Below, piece after piece: positions 29,700 through 44,600 of a stretch of DNA of 64,000 nucleotides. The stretch's first letter is position 1. Every line of letters begins with the position of its first letter. The stretch is from Atherix ibis. Its lineage: Eukaryota; Arthropoda; Insecta; Diptera; Athericidae. A program made the position numbers and the translations under genes. The DNA lies in the NCBI GenBank assembly GCA_958298945.1, contig OY282608.1, forward strand, positions 21,243,933 through 21,307,932, read 5' to 3'. The notes below the pieces were generated by a model that saw nothing but the letters and a program-made list of their open reading frames with translations, ran no database searches and was not told the origin of the DNA.

Positions 29700-32600
29700 A
29701 CGAACTAATCAACAAATCAACAAACTAAGTAACCAACAAGCCAACAAACCAACAAACCAACAAGCCAACAAGCCAACAAACCAACAAACCAACAAGCCAA
29801 CAAACCAACAAACCAACAAACTAACAAACCAACAAACCAACAAACCAACAAACCAATAAGCCAACAAACCAACAAACAAATAAACCAACAAACCAAAACA
29901 CCAACAAACCAACAAACCAACAAGCCAACAAACCAACAAACCAACAAACCAACAAACCAAGTAACCAACAAGCCAACAAAGCAACAAACCAAAAACCGAC
30001 AAGCCAACAAACCAACAAACCAACAAGCCAACAAACCAACAAACCAACAAGCCAACAAGCCAGCAAACCAACAAACTAACAAACCAACAAACAAACTAAC
30101 CAACAAACCAACAAGCCAAAAAGGCCAACAAACCAACAAACCAACAAACCAACAAACCAAGTAACCAACAAGCCAACAAACCAACAAACAAAAAAACCAA
30201 CAAGCCAACAAACCAACAAACCAAGAAGCCAACAAACCAACAAACCAACAAGCCAACAAACCAACAAGCCAACAAACCGAAAAACCAACAAACCAACAAA
30301 CCAACAAACCAACAATCCAACAAGCCAACAAACCAACAAACCAACAAACCCACAAACCAACAAACCAAGTAACCAAAAAACCAACAAACTAACAAACCAA
30401 CAAGCCAACAAACCAACAAGCCAACAAGCCAACAAGCCAACAAACCAACAAACCAACAAAGCAACAAACCAACAAACCAACAAACCAACAAACCAACAAA
30501 CCAACAAGCCAACAAACCAACAAACTAACAAACCAACAAACGAACTAACCAACAAACCAACAAGCCAACAAGCCAACAAACCAACAAACCAAGAAACCAA
30601 CAAACCAACAAACCAAGTAACCAAAAAGCCAACAAACTAACAAACCAACAAGCCAACAAACCAACAAACCAACAAACCAGCAAGCAAACAAACCAACAAA
30701 CAAATAAACCAAAAAACCAAAAAACCAACAAACCAACAAGCCAACAAGCCAACAAACCAACAAGCTAACAAACCAACAAACGAACTAACCAACAAACCAA
30801 CAAGCCAACAAGCCAACAAACCAATAAACCAACAAACCAAAAAACTAAGTAACCAACAAGCCAACAAACAAACAAACCAACAAGCCAACAAACCAACAAA
30901 CCAACAAACCAACAAACCAACAAGCCAACAAACCAACAAACAAATAAACCAATAAACCAAAAAACCAACAAACCAACAAACCAACAAACCAACAAACCAA
31001 CAAACCAAGTAACCAACAAACCAACAAACCAAAAAACCAACAAACCAACAAACCAACAAGCCAACAAACCAACAAACCAACAAACCAACAAAACAAGTAA
31101 CCAACAAGCCAACAAACCAAAAACCAACAAGCCAACAAGCCAACAAACCAACAAACCAACAAGCCAACAAACCAACAAACCAACAAACCAACAAACCAAC
31201 AAGCCAACAAACCAACAAATCAAGTAACCAAAAAGCCAACAAACTAACAAACCAACAAGCCAACAAGCCAACAAGCCAACAAACCAACAAGCCAGCAAAC
31301 CAACAAACCAACAAGCCAACAAACCAACAAACCAACAAACCAAAAAACCAAGAAACCAACAAACCAACAAACCAACAAATCAACAAACCAACAAGCCAAC
31401 AAGCCGAAAAACCAACAAACTAAGTAACCAACAAGCCAACAAACCAACAAACCAACAAACCAACATGCCAACAAACCAACAAGCCAACAAATCAACAAAC
31501 CAACAAACCAACAAACCAACAAACCAACAAACCAACAAGCCAACAAGCCATAAAACCAACAAACCAACAAAGCAACAATCCAACAAGCCAACAAATCAAC
31601 AAACCAACAAGCCTACAAACCAACAAACCAACAAGCCAACAAGCCAACAAACCAACAAACCAACAAACCAACAAGCCAACAAACCAACAAACCAACAAGC
31701 AAACAAACCAACAAACCAACAAACCAACAAGCCAACAAACCAACAAACCAACAAACCAAAAACCCAACAAACCAACGAACCAACAAACCAACAAACCAAT
31801 AAACCAACAAACCAACAAGCCAACAAGCCAACAAACCAACCAACCAACAAGCCAACAAACCAACAAGCCAACAAACCAACAAACCAACAAACCAACAAGC
31901 CAACAAACCAACAAGCCAACAAGCCAACAAACCAACAAACCAACAAAGCAACAAACCAAAAAACCAACAAACCAAAAAACCAACAAACCAACAAACCATC
32001 AAACGAACAAAGCAATAAGCCAACAAGCCAACAAACCAACAAACCAACAAGCCAACAAACCAACAAACCAACAAACCAACAAGCCAACAAACCAACAAAC
32101 CAACAAGCCAACAAACCAACAAACCAACAAACCAACAAACCAACAAGCAAACAAGCCAACAAACCAACAAACCAACAAGCCAACAAACCAACGAACCAAC
32201 AAGCCAACAAACCAACAAACCAACAAACCAACATGCCAACAAACCAACAAACTAAGTAATCAACAAGCCAACAAACCAACAAACCAACAAGCCAACAAGC
32301 CAACAAACCAACAAACCAACAAACCAACATACCAACAAACCAAGTAACCAACAAACCAAAAAACCATCAAACGAACAAAGCAACAATACAACAAACCAAA
32401 AAACCAACAAGCCAACAAACCAACAAACAAATAAACCAACAAACCAACAAACAAATAAACCAACAAACCAACAAACCAACAAACCAACAAACCAACAAAC
32501 CAACAAACCAACAAACCAACAAACCAAAAAACCAACAAACTAACAAGCCAACAAGCCAACAAACCAACAAGCCAACAAACCAACAAACCAACAAACCAAC

Positions 32601-33390
32601 AAGGCAACAAACCAACAAACCAACAAGGCAACAAACCAACAAGCCAACAAACCAACAAATAAATAAACAAACAAACCAAAAAACCAACAAACCAACAAAC
32701 CAACAAACCAACAAACCAACAAACCAACAAACCCACAAGCCAACAAACCAACAAACCAACAAACCAACAAGCCAACAAACCAACAAACAAATAAACCAAC
32801 AAACCAACAAACCAACAAACCAACAAACCAAAAAACCAAAAAACCAACAAACCAACAAGCCAACAAGCCAACAAACCAACAAACTAACAAACCAACAAAC
32901 GAACTAATCAACAAACCAGCAAACTAAGTAACCAACAAGCCAACAAACCAACAAACCAACAAGCCAACAAGCCCACAAACCAACAAACCACCAAGCCAAC
33001 AAACCAACAAACCAACAAACTAACAAACCAACAAACCAACAAACCAACAAACCAACAAGCCAATAAACCAACAAACAAATAAACCAACAAACCAAAAAAC
33101 CAACAAACCAACAAACCAACAAGCCAACAAACCAACAAACCAACAAACCAACAAACCAACAAACCAACAAACCAAGTAACCAACAAGCCAACAAACCAAC
33201 AAACCAAAAACCGACAAGCCAACAAACCAACAAACCAACAAGCCAACAAACCAACTAACCAACAAGCCAACAAACCAACAAATAAATAAACCAACAAACC
33301 AACAAACCAACAAGCCAACAAGCCAACAAACCAACAAACCAACAAGCCAACAAACCAACAAACCAACAAGCCTACAAACCAACAAACCAA
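29700..33390. repeat. Transition between zones 3 and 4
   Basis: The octamer array is continuous here, but neither the cacacaaac and agctcac markers of zone 3 nor the ccccc and cccagtaacc markers of zone 4 are present. Strings such as gccgaaaaacc (near 31,402) and gccaaccaaccaac-type units (near 31,832) foreshadow zone 4. The main marker occurs as a close pair at 31997 and 32365. It holds no gene. Confidence 0.6.
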
Positions 33391-36300
33391 AAACCCCCAA
33401 ACCAACAAACCAAAAAACCAACAAACCAACAAACCAACAAGCCAACAAACCAACAAACCAACAAACCAACAAACCCAGTAACCAACAAGCCAACAAACCA
33501 ACAAACCAAAAACCAACAAGCCAACAAACCAACAAACCAACAAGCCACCAAACCAACAAACCAAAAAACCAACAAACCAACAAGCCAACAAACTAACAAA
33601 CCAACAAACCAACAAGCCAACAAACCAACAAACCAACAAACCAAGTTACCAAAAAGCCAACAAACTAACAAACCAACAAGCCAACAAGCCAACAAGCCAG
33701 CAAACCAACAAAACAACAAGCCAGCAAACCAACAAACCAACAAGCCAACAAACCAACAAACCAACAAACCAAAAAACCAACAAACCAACAAACCAACAAA
33801 CCAACAAACCAACAAACCAACAAGCCAACAAACCAACAAACCAACAAACCAACAAACCAAGTAACCAAAAGACCAACAAACTAACAAACCAACAAGCCAA
33901 CAAGCCAACAAACCAACAAGCCAACCAACCAAGTAACCAAAAAGCCAACAAACTAACAAACCAACAAGCCAACAAGCCAACAAGCCAACAAACCAACAAA
34001 CCAACAAGCCAGCAAACCAACAAACCAACAAACCAACAAACCAACATGCCAACAAACCAACAAACTAAGTAACCAACAAGCCAACAAACCAACAAACCAA
34101 CAAACCAACAAACCAACATGCCAACAAACCAACAAGCCAACAAAGCAACAAACCAACAAACCAACAAACCAACAAACCAACAAGCCAACAAGCCAACAAA
34201 CCAACAAACTAACAAACCAACAAACCAACAAGCCAACAAACCAACAAGCCAACAAACCAACAAACCAACAAACCAAGTAACCAAAAAGCCAACAAACTAA
34301 CAAACCAACAAGCCAACAAGCCAACAAACCAACAAACCAACAAAGCAACAAGCCAACAAGCCAACAAATCAATAAAACAAAAAACCAACAAACCAACAAA
34401 CCAACAAACCAACAAACCAACAAACCAACAAGCCAACAAGCCAACAAACCAACAAACCAACAAACCAACAAGCCAACAAACCAACAAGCCAACAAACCAA
34501 CAAACCAACAAACCAACAAGCCAACAAACCAACAAGCCAACAAGCCAACAAACCAACAAACCAACAAAGCAACAAACCAAAAAACCAACAATCCAAAAAA
34601 CCAACAAACCAACAATCCATCAAACGAACAAAGCAACAAGCCAACAAGCCAACAAACCAACAAGCCAACAAACCAACAAACCAACAAACCAACAAGCCAA
34701 CAAGCCAACAAACCAACAAACCAACAAACCAACAAGCCAACAAACCAATAAACCAACAAGCCAACAAACCAACAAACCAAAAACCGACAAGCCAACAAAC
34801 CAACAAGCCAACAAACCAACAAGCTAACAAACCAACAAACGAACTAACCAACAAACCAACAAGCCAACAAGCCAACAAACCAACAAACCAACAAACCAAC
34901 AAACCAACAAACTAAGTAACCAACAAGCCAACAAACCAACAAACCAACAAGCCAACAAACCAACAAACCAACAAACCAACTAACCAACAAGCCAACAAAC
35001 CAACAAACAAATAAACCAACAAACCAAAAAACCAACAAACCAACAAACCAACAAACCAACAAACCAACAAACCAACAAACCAAGTAACCAACAAGCCAAC
35101 AAACCAACAAACCAACAAACCAACAAGCCAACAAGCCAACAAACCAACAAACCAACAAGCCAACAAACCAACAAACCAACAAGCCTACAAACCAACAAAC
35201 CAAAAACCCCCAAACCAACAAACCAAAAAACCAACAAAGCAACAAACCAACAAACCAACAAACCAACAAACCCACAAGCCAACAAACCAACAAACCAACA
35301 AACCAACAAGCCAACAAACCAACAAACAAATAAACCAACAAACCAACAAACCACAAACCAACAAACCAAAAAACCAAAAAACCAACAAACCAACAAGCCA
35401 ACAAGCCAACAAACCAACAAACTAACAAACCAACAAACGAATAAATCAACAAACCAGCACACTAAGTAACCAACAGGCCAACAAACCAACAAACCAACAA
35501 GCCAACAAGCCCACAAACCAACAAACCAACAAGCCAACAAACCAACAAACCAACAAACTAACAAACAAACAAACCAACAAACCAACAAACCAACAAACCA
35601 ACAAACCAACAAGCCAATAAACCAACAAACAAATAAACCAACAAACCAAAAAACCAACAAACCAACAAACCAACAAGCCAACAAACCAACAAACCAACAA
35701 ACCAACAAACCAACAAACCAACAAACCAAGTAACCAACAAGCCAACAAACCAACAAACCAAAAACCGACAAGCCAACAAACCAACAAGCCAACAAACCAA
35801 CAAGCTAACAAACCAACAAACGAACTAACCAACAAACGAACAAGCCAACAAGCCAACAAACCAACAAACCAACAAACCAACAAACCAACAAACTAAGTAA
35901 CCAACAAGCCAACAAACCAACAAACCAACAAGCCAACAAGCCAACAAGCCAACAAACCAACAAAACAACAAGCCAGCAAACCAACAAACCAACAAGCCAA
36001 CAAACCAACAAAACAACAAACCAAAAAAACAACAAACCAACAAAAAAACAAACCAACAAACCAACAAACCAACAAACCAACAAGCCAACATACCAACAAA
36101 CCAACAAACCAACAAACCAAGTAACCAAAAGACCAACAAACTAACAAACCAACAAGCCAACAAGCCAACAAACCAACAAGCCAACCAACCAAGTAACCAA
36201 AAAGCCAACAAACTAACAAACCAACAAGCCAACAAGCCAACAAGCTAACAAACCAACAAACCAACAAGCCAGCAAACGAACAAATCAACAAACCAACAAA

Positions 36301-36901
36301 CCAACATGCCAACAAACCGAAAAACTAAGTAACCAACAAGCCAACAAACCAACAAACCAACAAACCAACAAACCAACATGCCAACAAACCAACAAGCCAA
36401 CAAAGCAACAAACCAACAAACCAACAAACCAACAAACCAACAAACCAACAAGCCAACAAGCCAACAAACCAACAAACTAACAAACCAACAAACCAACAAG
36501 CCAACAAACCAACAAGCCAACAAACCAACAAACCAACAAACCAAGTAACCAAAAAGCCAACAAACTAACAAACCAACAAGCCAACAAACCAACAAACCAA
36601 CAAACCAACAAAGCAACAAGCCAACAAGCCAACAAATCAATAAACCAAAAAACCAACAAACCAACAAACCAACAAACCAACAAACCAACAAACCAACAAG
36701 CCAACAAGCCAACAAACCAACAAACTAACAAACCAACAAGCCAACAAACCAACAAGCCAACAAACCAACAAACCAACAAACCAACAAGCCAACAAACCAA
36801 CAAGCCAACAAGCCGACAAACCAACAAACCAACAAAGCAACAAACCAAAAAACCAACAATCCAAAAAACCAACAAACCAACAAACCATCAAACGAACAAA
36901 G

Positions 36902-39900
36902 CAACAAGCCAACAAGCCAACAAACCAACAAGCTAACAAACCAACAAACCAACAAGCCAACAAGCCAACAAACCAACAAACCAACAAACCAACAAGCCAA
37001 CAAACCAACAAACCAACAAGCCAACAAACCAACAAACCAAAAACCGACAAGCCAACAAACCAACAAGCCAACAAACCAACAAGCTAACAAACCAACAAAC
37101 CAACAAGCCAACAAACCAACAAACCAACAAGCCTACAAACCAACAAACCAAAAACCCCCAAACCAACAAACCAAAAAACCAACAAACCAACAAACCAACA
37201 CACCAACAAACCAACAAACCAACAAACCAACAAACCCACAAGCCAACAAACCAACAAACCAACAAACCAACAAGCCAACAAACCAACAAACAAATAAACC
37301 AACAAACCAACCAACCAACAAACCAACAAACCAAAAAACCAAAAAACCAACAAACCAACAAGCCAACAAGCCAACAACCAACAAACTAACAAACCAACAA
37401 ACGAATAAATCAACAAACCAGCACACTAAGTAACCAACAAGCCAACAAACCAACAAACCAACAAGCCAACAAGCCCACAAACCAACAAACCAACAAGCCA
37501 ACAAACCAGCAAACCAACAAACTAACAAACCAAGAAACCAACAAACCAACAAACCAACAAACCAACAAACCAACAAGCCAATAAACCAACAAACAAATAA
37601 ACCAACAAACCAAAAAACCAACAAACCAACAAAACAACAAGCCAACAAACCAACAAACCAACAAACCAACAAACCAACAAACCAACAAACCAAGTAACCA
37701 ACAAGCCAACAAACCAACAAACCAAAAACCGACAAGCCAACAAACCAACAAGCCAACCAACCAACAAGCTAACAAACCAACAAACGAACTAACCAACAAA
37801 CCAACAAGCCAACAAGCGAACAAACCAACAAACCAACAAACCAACAAACTAAGTAACCAACAAGCCAACAAACCAACAAACCAACAAGCCAACAAACCAA
37901 CAAACCAACAAACCAACTAACCAACAAGCCAACAAACCAACAAACAAATAAACCAACAAACCAAAAAACCAACAAACCAACAAACCAACAAACCAACAAA
38001 CCAACAAACCAACAAACCAAGTAACCAACAAGCCAACAAACCAACAAACCAACAAGCCAACAAGCCAACAAACCAACAAACCAACAAGCCAACAAACCAA
38101 CAAACCAACAAGCCTACAAACCAACAAACCAAAAACCCCCAAACCAACAAACCAAAAAACCAACAAACCAATAAACCAACAAGCCAACAAACCAACAAAC
38201 CAACAAACCAACAAACCCAGTAACCAACAAGCCAACAAACCAACAAACCAAAAACCAACAAGCCAACAAACCAACAAACCAACAAGCCACCAAACCAACA
38301 AACCAACAAACCAACAAACCAACAAGCCAACAAACTAACAAACCAACAAACCAACAAGCCAACAAACCAACAAACCAACAAACCAAGTTACCAAAAAGCC
38401 AAGAAACTAACAAACCAACAAGCCAACAAGCCAACAAGCCAACAAACCAACAAACCAACAAGCCAGCAAACCAACAAACCAACAAGCCAACAAACCAACA
38501 AACCAAAAAACCAACAAACCAACAAACCAACAAACCAACAAACCAACAAACCAACAAGCCAACAAACCAACAAACCAACAAGCCAACAAATCAACAAACC
38601 AAAAAACCAACAAACCAACAAACCAACAAACCAACAAACCAACAAACCAACAAGCCAACAAGCCAACAAACCAACAAACCAACAAACCAACAAGCCAACA
38701 AACCAACAAGCCAACAAACCAACAAACCAACAAACCAACAAGCCAACAAACCAACAAGCCAACAAGCCAACAAACCAACAAACCAACAAGCCAGCAAACT
38801 AACAAACCAACAAGCCAACAAACCAACAAACCAAAAAACCAACATGCCAACAAACCAACAAACTAAGGAACCAACAAGCCAACAAACCAACAAACCAACA
38901 AACCAACAAACCAACATGCCAAAAAACCAACAAGCCAACAAAGCAACAAACCAACAAACCAACAAACCAACAAACCAACAAACCAACAAGCCAACAAGCC
39001 AACACACCAACAAACTAACGAACCAACAAACCAACAAGCCAACAAACCAACAAGCCAACAAACCAACAAACCAACAAACCAAGTAACCAAAAAGCCAACA
39101 AACTTACAAACCAACAAGCCAACAAGCCAACAAACCAACAAACCAACAAAGCAACAAGCCAACAAGCCAACAAATCAACAAACCAAAAAACCAACAAACC
39201 AACAAACCAACAAACCAACAAACCAACAAACCAACAAGCCAACAAGCCAACAAACCAACAAACCAACAAACCAACAAGCCAACAAACCAACAAGCCAACA
39301 AACCAACAAACCAACAAACCAACAAGCCAACAAACCAACAAGCCAACAAGCCAACAAACCAACAAACCAACAAAGCAACAAACCAAAAAACCAACAAACC
39401 AAAAAACCAACAAACCAACAAACCATCAAACGAACAAAGCAACAAGCCAACAAGCCAACAAACCAACAAACCAACAAGCCAACAAACCAACAAACCAACA
39501 AGCGAACAAGCCAACAAACCAACAAACCAACAAACCAAGAAGCCAACAAACCAACAAACCAACAAGCCAACAAACCAACAAACCAACAAACCAACAAACC
39601 AACAAGCCAACAAGCAAACAAACCAACCAACCAACAAGCCAACAAACCAACAAACCAACAAACCAACAAACCAACAAACCAACATGCCAACAAACCAACA
39701 AACTAAGTAACCAACAAGCCAACAAACCAACAAACCAACAAGCCAACAAGCCAACAAGCCAACAAACCAACAAACCAACAAACCAACAAACCAAGTAACC
39801 AACAAACCAAAAAACCATCAAACGAACAAAGCAACAAACCAACAAACCAAAAAACCAACAAGCCAACAAACCAACAAACCAACAAACCAAAAAACCAAGA

Positions 39901-41651
39901 AACCAAGAAACCAACAAACCAACAAATCAACAAACCAACAAGCCAACAAGCCGAAAAACCAACAAACTAAGTAACCAACAAGCCAACAAGCCAACAAACC
40001 AACAAACCAACAAACCAACATGCCAACAAACCAACAAGTCAACAAAGCAACAAACCAACAAACCAACAAACCAACAAACCAGCAAACTAACAAACCAACA
40101 AGCCAACAAACCAACAAACCAAAAAACCAACATGCCAACAAACCAACAAACTAAGTAACCAACAAGCCAACAAACCAACAAACCAACAAACCAACAAACC
40201 AACAAACCAACATGTCAAAAAACCAACAAGCCAACAAAGCAACAAACCAACAAACCAACAAACCAACAAACCAACAAACCAACAAACCAACAAGCCAACA
40301 AGCCCACAAACCAACAAACTAACAAACCAACAAACCAACAAGCCAACAAACCAACAAGCCAACAAACCAACAAACCAACAAACCAAGTAACCAAAAAGCC
40401 AACAAACTAACAAACCAACAAGCCAACAAGCCAACAAACCAACAAACCAACAAAGCAACAAGCCAACAAGCCAACAAATCAACAAACCAAAAAACCAACA
40501 AACCAACAAACCAACAAACCAACAAACTAACAAACCAACAAGCCAACAAGCCAACAAACCAACAAACCAACAAACCAACAAACCAACAAACCAACAAACC
40601 AACAAGCCAACAAACCAACAAGCCAACAAGCCAACAAACCAACAAACCAACAAAGCAACAAACCAAAAAACCAACAAACCAAAAAACCAACAAACCAACA
40701 AACCATCAAACGAACAAAGCAACAAGCCAACAAGCCAACAAACCAACAAACCAACAAGCCAACAAACCAACAAACCAACAAGCGAACAAGCCAACAAACC
40801 AACAAACCAACAAACCAAGAAGCCAACAAACCAACAAACCAACAAGCCAACAAACCAACAAACCAACAAACCAACAAACCAACAAGCCAACAAGCCAACA
40901 AACCAACCAACCAACAAGCCAACAAACCAACAAACCAACAAACCAACATGCCACCAAACCAATAAACTAAGTAACCAACAAGCCAACAAACCAACAAACC
41001 AACAAGCCAACAAGCCAACAAGCCAACAAACCAACAAACCAACAAACCAACAAACCAAGTAACCAACAAACCAAAAAACCATCAAACGAACAAAGCAACA
41101 AACCAACAAACTAAAAAACCAACAAGCCAACAAACCAACAAACCAACAAACCAAAAAACCAAGAAACCAACAAACCAACAAACCAACAAATCAACAAACC
41201 AACAAGCCAACAAGCCGAAAAACCAACAAACTAAGTAACCAACAAGCCAACAAACCAACAAACCAACAAACCAACATGCCAACAAACCAACAAGCCAACA
41301 AAGCAACAAACCAACAAACCAACAAACCAACAAACCAACAAACCAACAAGCCAACAAGCCAACAAACCAACAAACCAACAAAGCAACAATCCAACAAGCC
41401 AACAAATCAACAAACCAACAAGCCTACAAACCAACAAACCAACAAGCCAACAAGCCAACAAACCAATAAACCAACAAACCAACAAGCCAACAAACCAACA
41501 AACCAACAAGCAAACAAACCAACAAACCAACAAACCAACAAGCCAACAAACCAACAAACCAACAAACCAAAAACCCAACAAACCAACAAACCAACAAACC
41601 AACAAACCAATAAACCAACAAACCAACAAGCCAACAAGCCAACAAACCAAC
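36902..41651. repeat. 4,722-bp tandem duplication, left copy (appears perfect)
   Basis: From 36,902 to 41,651 every landmark I compared recurs exactly 4,722 bp downstream: ccccc at 37155 and 38136, cccagt at 38216, catcaaacg at 39424, 39816, 40704 and 41080, and the 7-bp unit at 37370. Translations of long frames across both copies are also the same. The last 28 bp (41,624-41,651) are shared with the start of the right copy, so the copies are directly adjacent. The left edge was fixed by comparing bases: 36,901 is G, against C at 41,623. The length is not a multiple of 8 because the block contains odd-length units. Confidence 0.9.
37370..37376. repeat. 7-bp unit gccaaca: register shift
   Basis: This one-base-short unit is followed directly by accaacaa. 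The same short unit sits at 42,092-42,098 in the second copy of the 4,722-bp duplication. The shift was therefore present before that duplication, or was copied with it in the assembly. Confidence 0.85.
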
Positions 41652-44600
41652 AAGCTAACAAACCAACAAACCAACAAGCCAACAAGCCAACAAACCAACA
41701 AACCAACAAACCAACAAGCCAACAAACCAACAAACCAACAAGCCAACAAACCAACAAACCAAAAACCGACAAGCCAACAAACCAACAAGCCAACAAACCA
41801 ACAAGCTAACAAACCAACAAACCAACAAGCCAACAAACCAACAAACCAACAAGCCTACAAACCAACAAACCAAAAACCCCCAAACCAACAAACCAAAAAA
41901 CCAACAAACCAACAAACCAACACACCAACAAACCAACAAACCAACAAACCAACAAACCCACAAGCCAACAAACCAACAAACCAACAAACCAACAAGCCAA
42001 CAAACCAACAAACAAATAAACCAACAAACCAACCAACCAACAAACCAACAAACCAAAAAACCAAAAAACCAACAAACCAACAAGCCAACAAGCCAACAAC
42101 CAACAAACTAACAAACCAACAAACGAATAAATCAACAAACCAGCACACTAAGTAACCAACAAGCCAACAAACCAACAAACCAACAAGCCAACAAGCCCAC
42201 AAACCAACAAACCAACAAGCCAACAAACCAGCAAACCAACAAACTAACAAACCAAGAAACCAACAAACCAACAAACCAACAAACCAACAAACCAACAAGC
42301 CAATAAACCAACAAACAAATAAACCAACAAACCAAAAAACCAACAAACCAACAAAACAACAAGCCAACAAACCAACAAACCAACAAACCAACAAACCAAC
42401 AAACCAACAAACCAAGTAACCAACAAGCCAACAAACCAACAAACCAAAAACCGACAAGCCAACAAACCAACAAGCCAACCAACCAACAAGCTAACAAACC
42501 AACAAACGAACTAACCAACAAACCAACAAGCCAACAAGCGAACAAACCAACAAACCAACAAACCAACAAACTAAGTAACCAACAAGCCAACAAACCAACA
42601 AACCAACAAGCCAACAAACCAACAAACCAACAAACCAACTAACCAACAAGCCAACAAACCAACAAACAAATAAACCAACAAACCAAAAAACCAACAAACC
42701 AACAAACCAACAAACCAACAAACCAACAAACCAACAAACCAAGTAACCAACAAGCCAACAAACCAACAAACCAACAAGCCAACAAGCCAACAAACCAACA
42801 AACCAACAAGCCAACAAACCAACAAACCAACAAGCCTACAAACCAACAAACCAAAAACCCCCAAACCAACAAACCAAAAAACCAACAAACCAATAAACCA
42901 ACAAGCCAACAAACCAACAAACCAACAAACCAACAAACCCAGTAACCAACAAGCCAACAAACCAACAAACCAAAAACCAACAAGCCAACAAACCAACAAA
43001 CCAACAAGCCACCAAACCAACAAACCAACAAACCAACAAACCAACAAGCCAACAAACTAACAAACCAACAAACCAACAAGCCAACAAACCAACAAACCAA
43101 CAAACCAAGTTACCAAAAAGCCAAGAAACTAACAAACCAACAAGCCAACAAGCCAACAAGCCAACAAACCAACAAACCAACAAGCCAGCAAACCAACAAA
43201 CCAACAAGCCAACAAACCAACAAACCAAAAAACCAACAAACCAACAAACCAACAAACCAACAAACCAACAAACCAACAAGCCAACAAACCAACAAACCAA
43301 CAAGCCAACAAATCAACAAACCAAAAAACCAACAAACCAACAAACCAACAAACCAACAAACCAACAAACCAACAAGCCAACAAGCCAACAAACCAACAAA
43401 CCAACAAACCAACAAGCCAACAAACCAACAAGCCAACAAACCAACAAACCAACAAACCAACAAGCCAACAAACCAACAAGCCAACAAGCCAACAAACCAA
43501 CAAACCAACAAGCCAGCAAACTAACAAACCAACAAGCCAACAAACCAACAAACCAAAAAACCAACATGCCAACAAACCAACAAACTAAGGAACCAACAAG
43601 CCAACAAACCAACAAACCAACAAACCAACAAACCAACATGCCAAAAAACCAACAAGCCAACAAAGCAACAAACCAACAAACCAACAAACCAACAAACCAA
43701 CAAACCAACAAGCCAACAAGCCAACACACCAACAAACTAACGAACCAACAAACCAACAAGCCAACAAACCAACAAGCCAACAAACCAACAAACCAACAAA
43801 CCAAGTAACCAAAAAGCCAACAAACTTACAAACCAACAAGCCAACAAGCCAACAAACCAACAAACCAACAAAGCAACAAGCCAACAAGCCAACAAATCAA
43901 CAAACCAAAAAACCAACAAACCAACAAACCAACAAACCAACAAACCAACAAACCAACAAGCCAACAAGCCAACAAACCAACAAACCAACAAACCAACAAG
44001 CCAACAAACCAACAAGCCAACAAACCAACAAACCAACAAACCAACAAGCCAACAAACCAACAAGCCAACAAGCCAACAAACCAACAAACCAACAAAGCAA
44101 CAAACCAAAAAACCAACAAACCAAAAAACCAACAAACCAACAAACCATCAAACGAACAAAGCAACAAGCCAACAAGCCAACAAACCAACAAACCAACAAG
44201 CCAACAAACCAACAAACCAACAAGCGAACAAGCCAACAAACCAACAAACCAACAAACCAAGAAGCCAACAAACCAACAAACCAACAAGCCAACAAACCAA
44301 CAAACCAACAAACCAACAAACCAACAAGCCAACAAGCAAACAAACCAACCAACCAACAAGCCAACAAACCAACAAACCAACAAACCAACAAACCAACAAA
44401 CCAACATGCCAACAAACCAACAAACTAAGTAACCAACAAGCCAACAAACCAACAAACCAACAAGCCAACAAGCCAACAAGCCAACAAACCAACAAACCAA
44501 CAAACCAACAAACCAAGTAACCAACAAACCAAAAAACCATCAAACGAACAAAGCAACAAACCAACAAACCAAAAAACCAACAAGCCAACAAACCAACAAA

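Larger units (their letters stand above)
18800..29700. repeat. Array zone 3: higher-order repeat marked by cacacaaac
   Basis: The variant string cacacaaac is found at 18833, 18897, 20617, 22018, 23808, 25488, 27447 and 29469 and was not seen elsewhere. Apart from the first close pair, which is 64 bp or eight units apart, the spacing is 1.4-2.0 kb. This suggests a higher-order unit of that size with variable numbers of octamers. The agctcac variant continues here at 24422, 26413 and 28403, with agctcat at 20951, and is absent to the right. A variant form of the main marker, tatcaaacga, occurs at 19506 and 22641 only. Confidence 0.75.

Noticed and set aside
27790..29715. 641-codon open frame on the - strand, and hundreds of similar frames rich in LLVCWFVG
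   Set aside because: The ttgttggt consensus has no stop in any frame, so long frames are expected. They overlap in all three frames with the same peptide, start at chance cat strings and end at variant units such as actaacaa. There is no non-repeat domain, signal or codon pattern.
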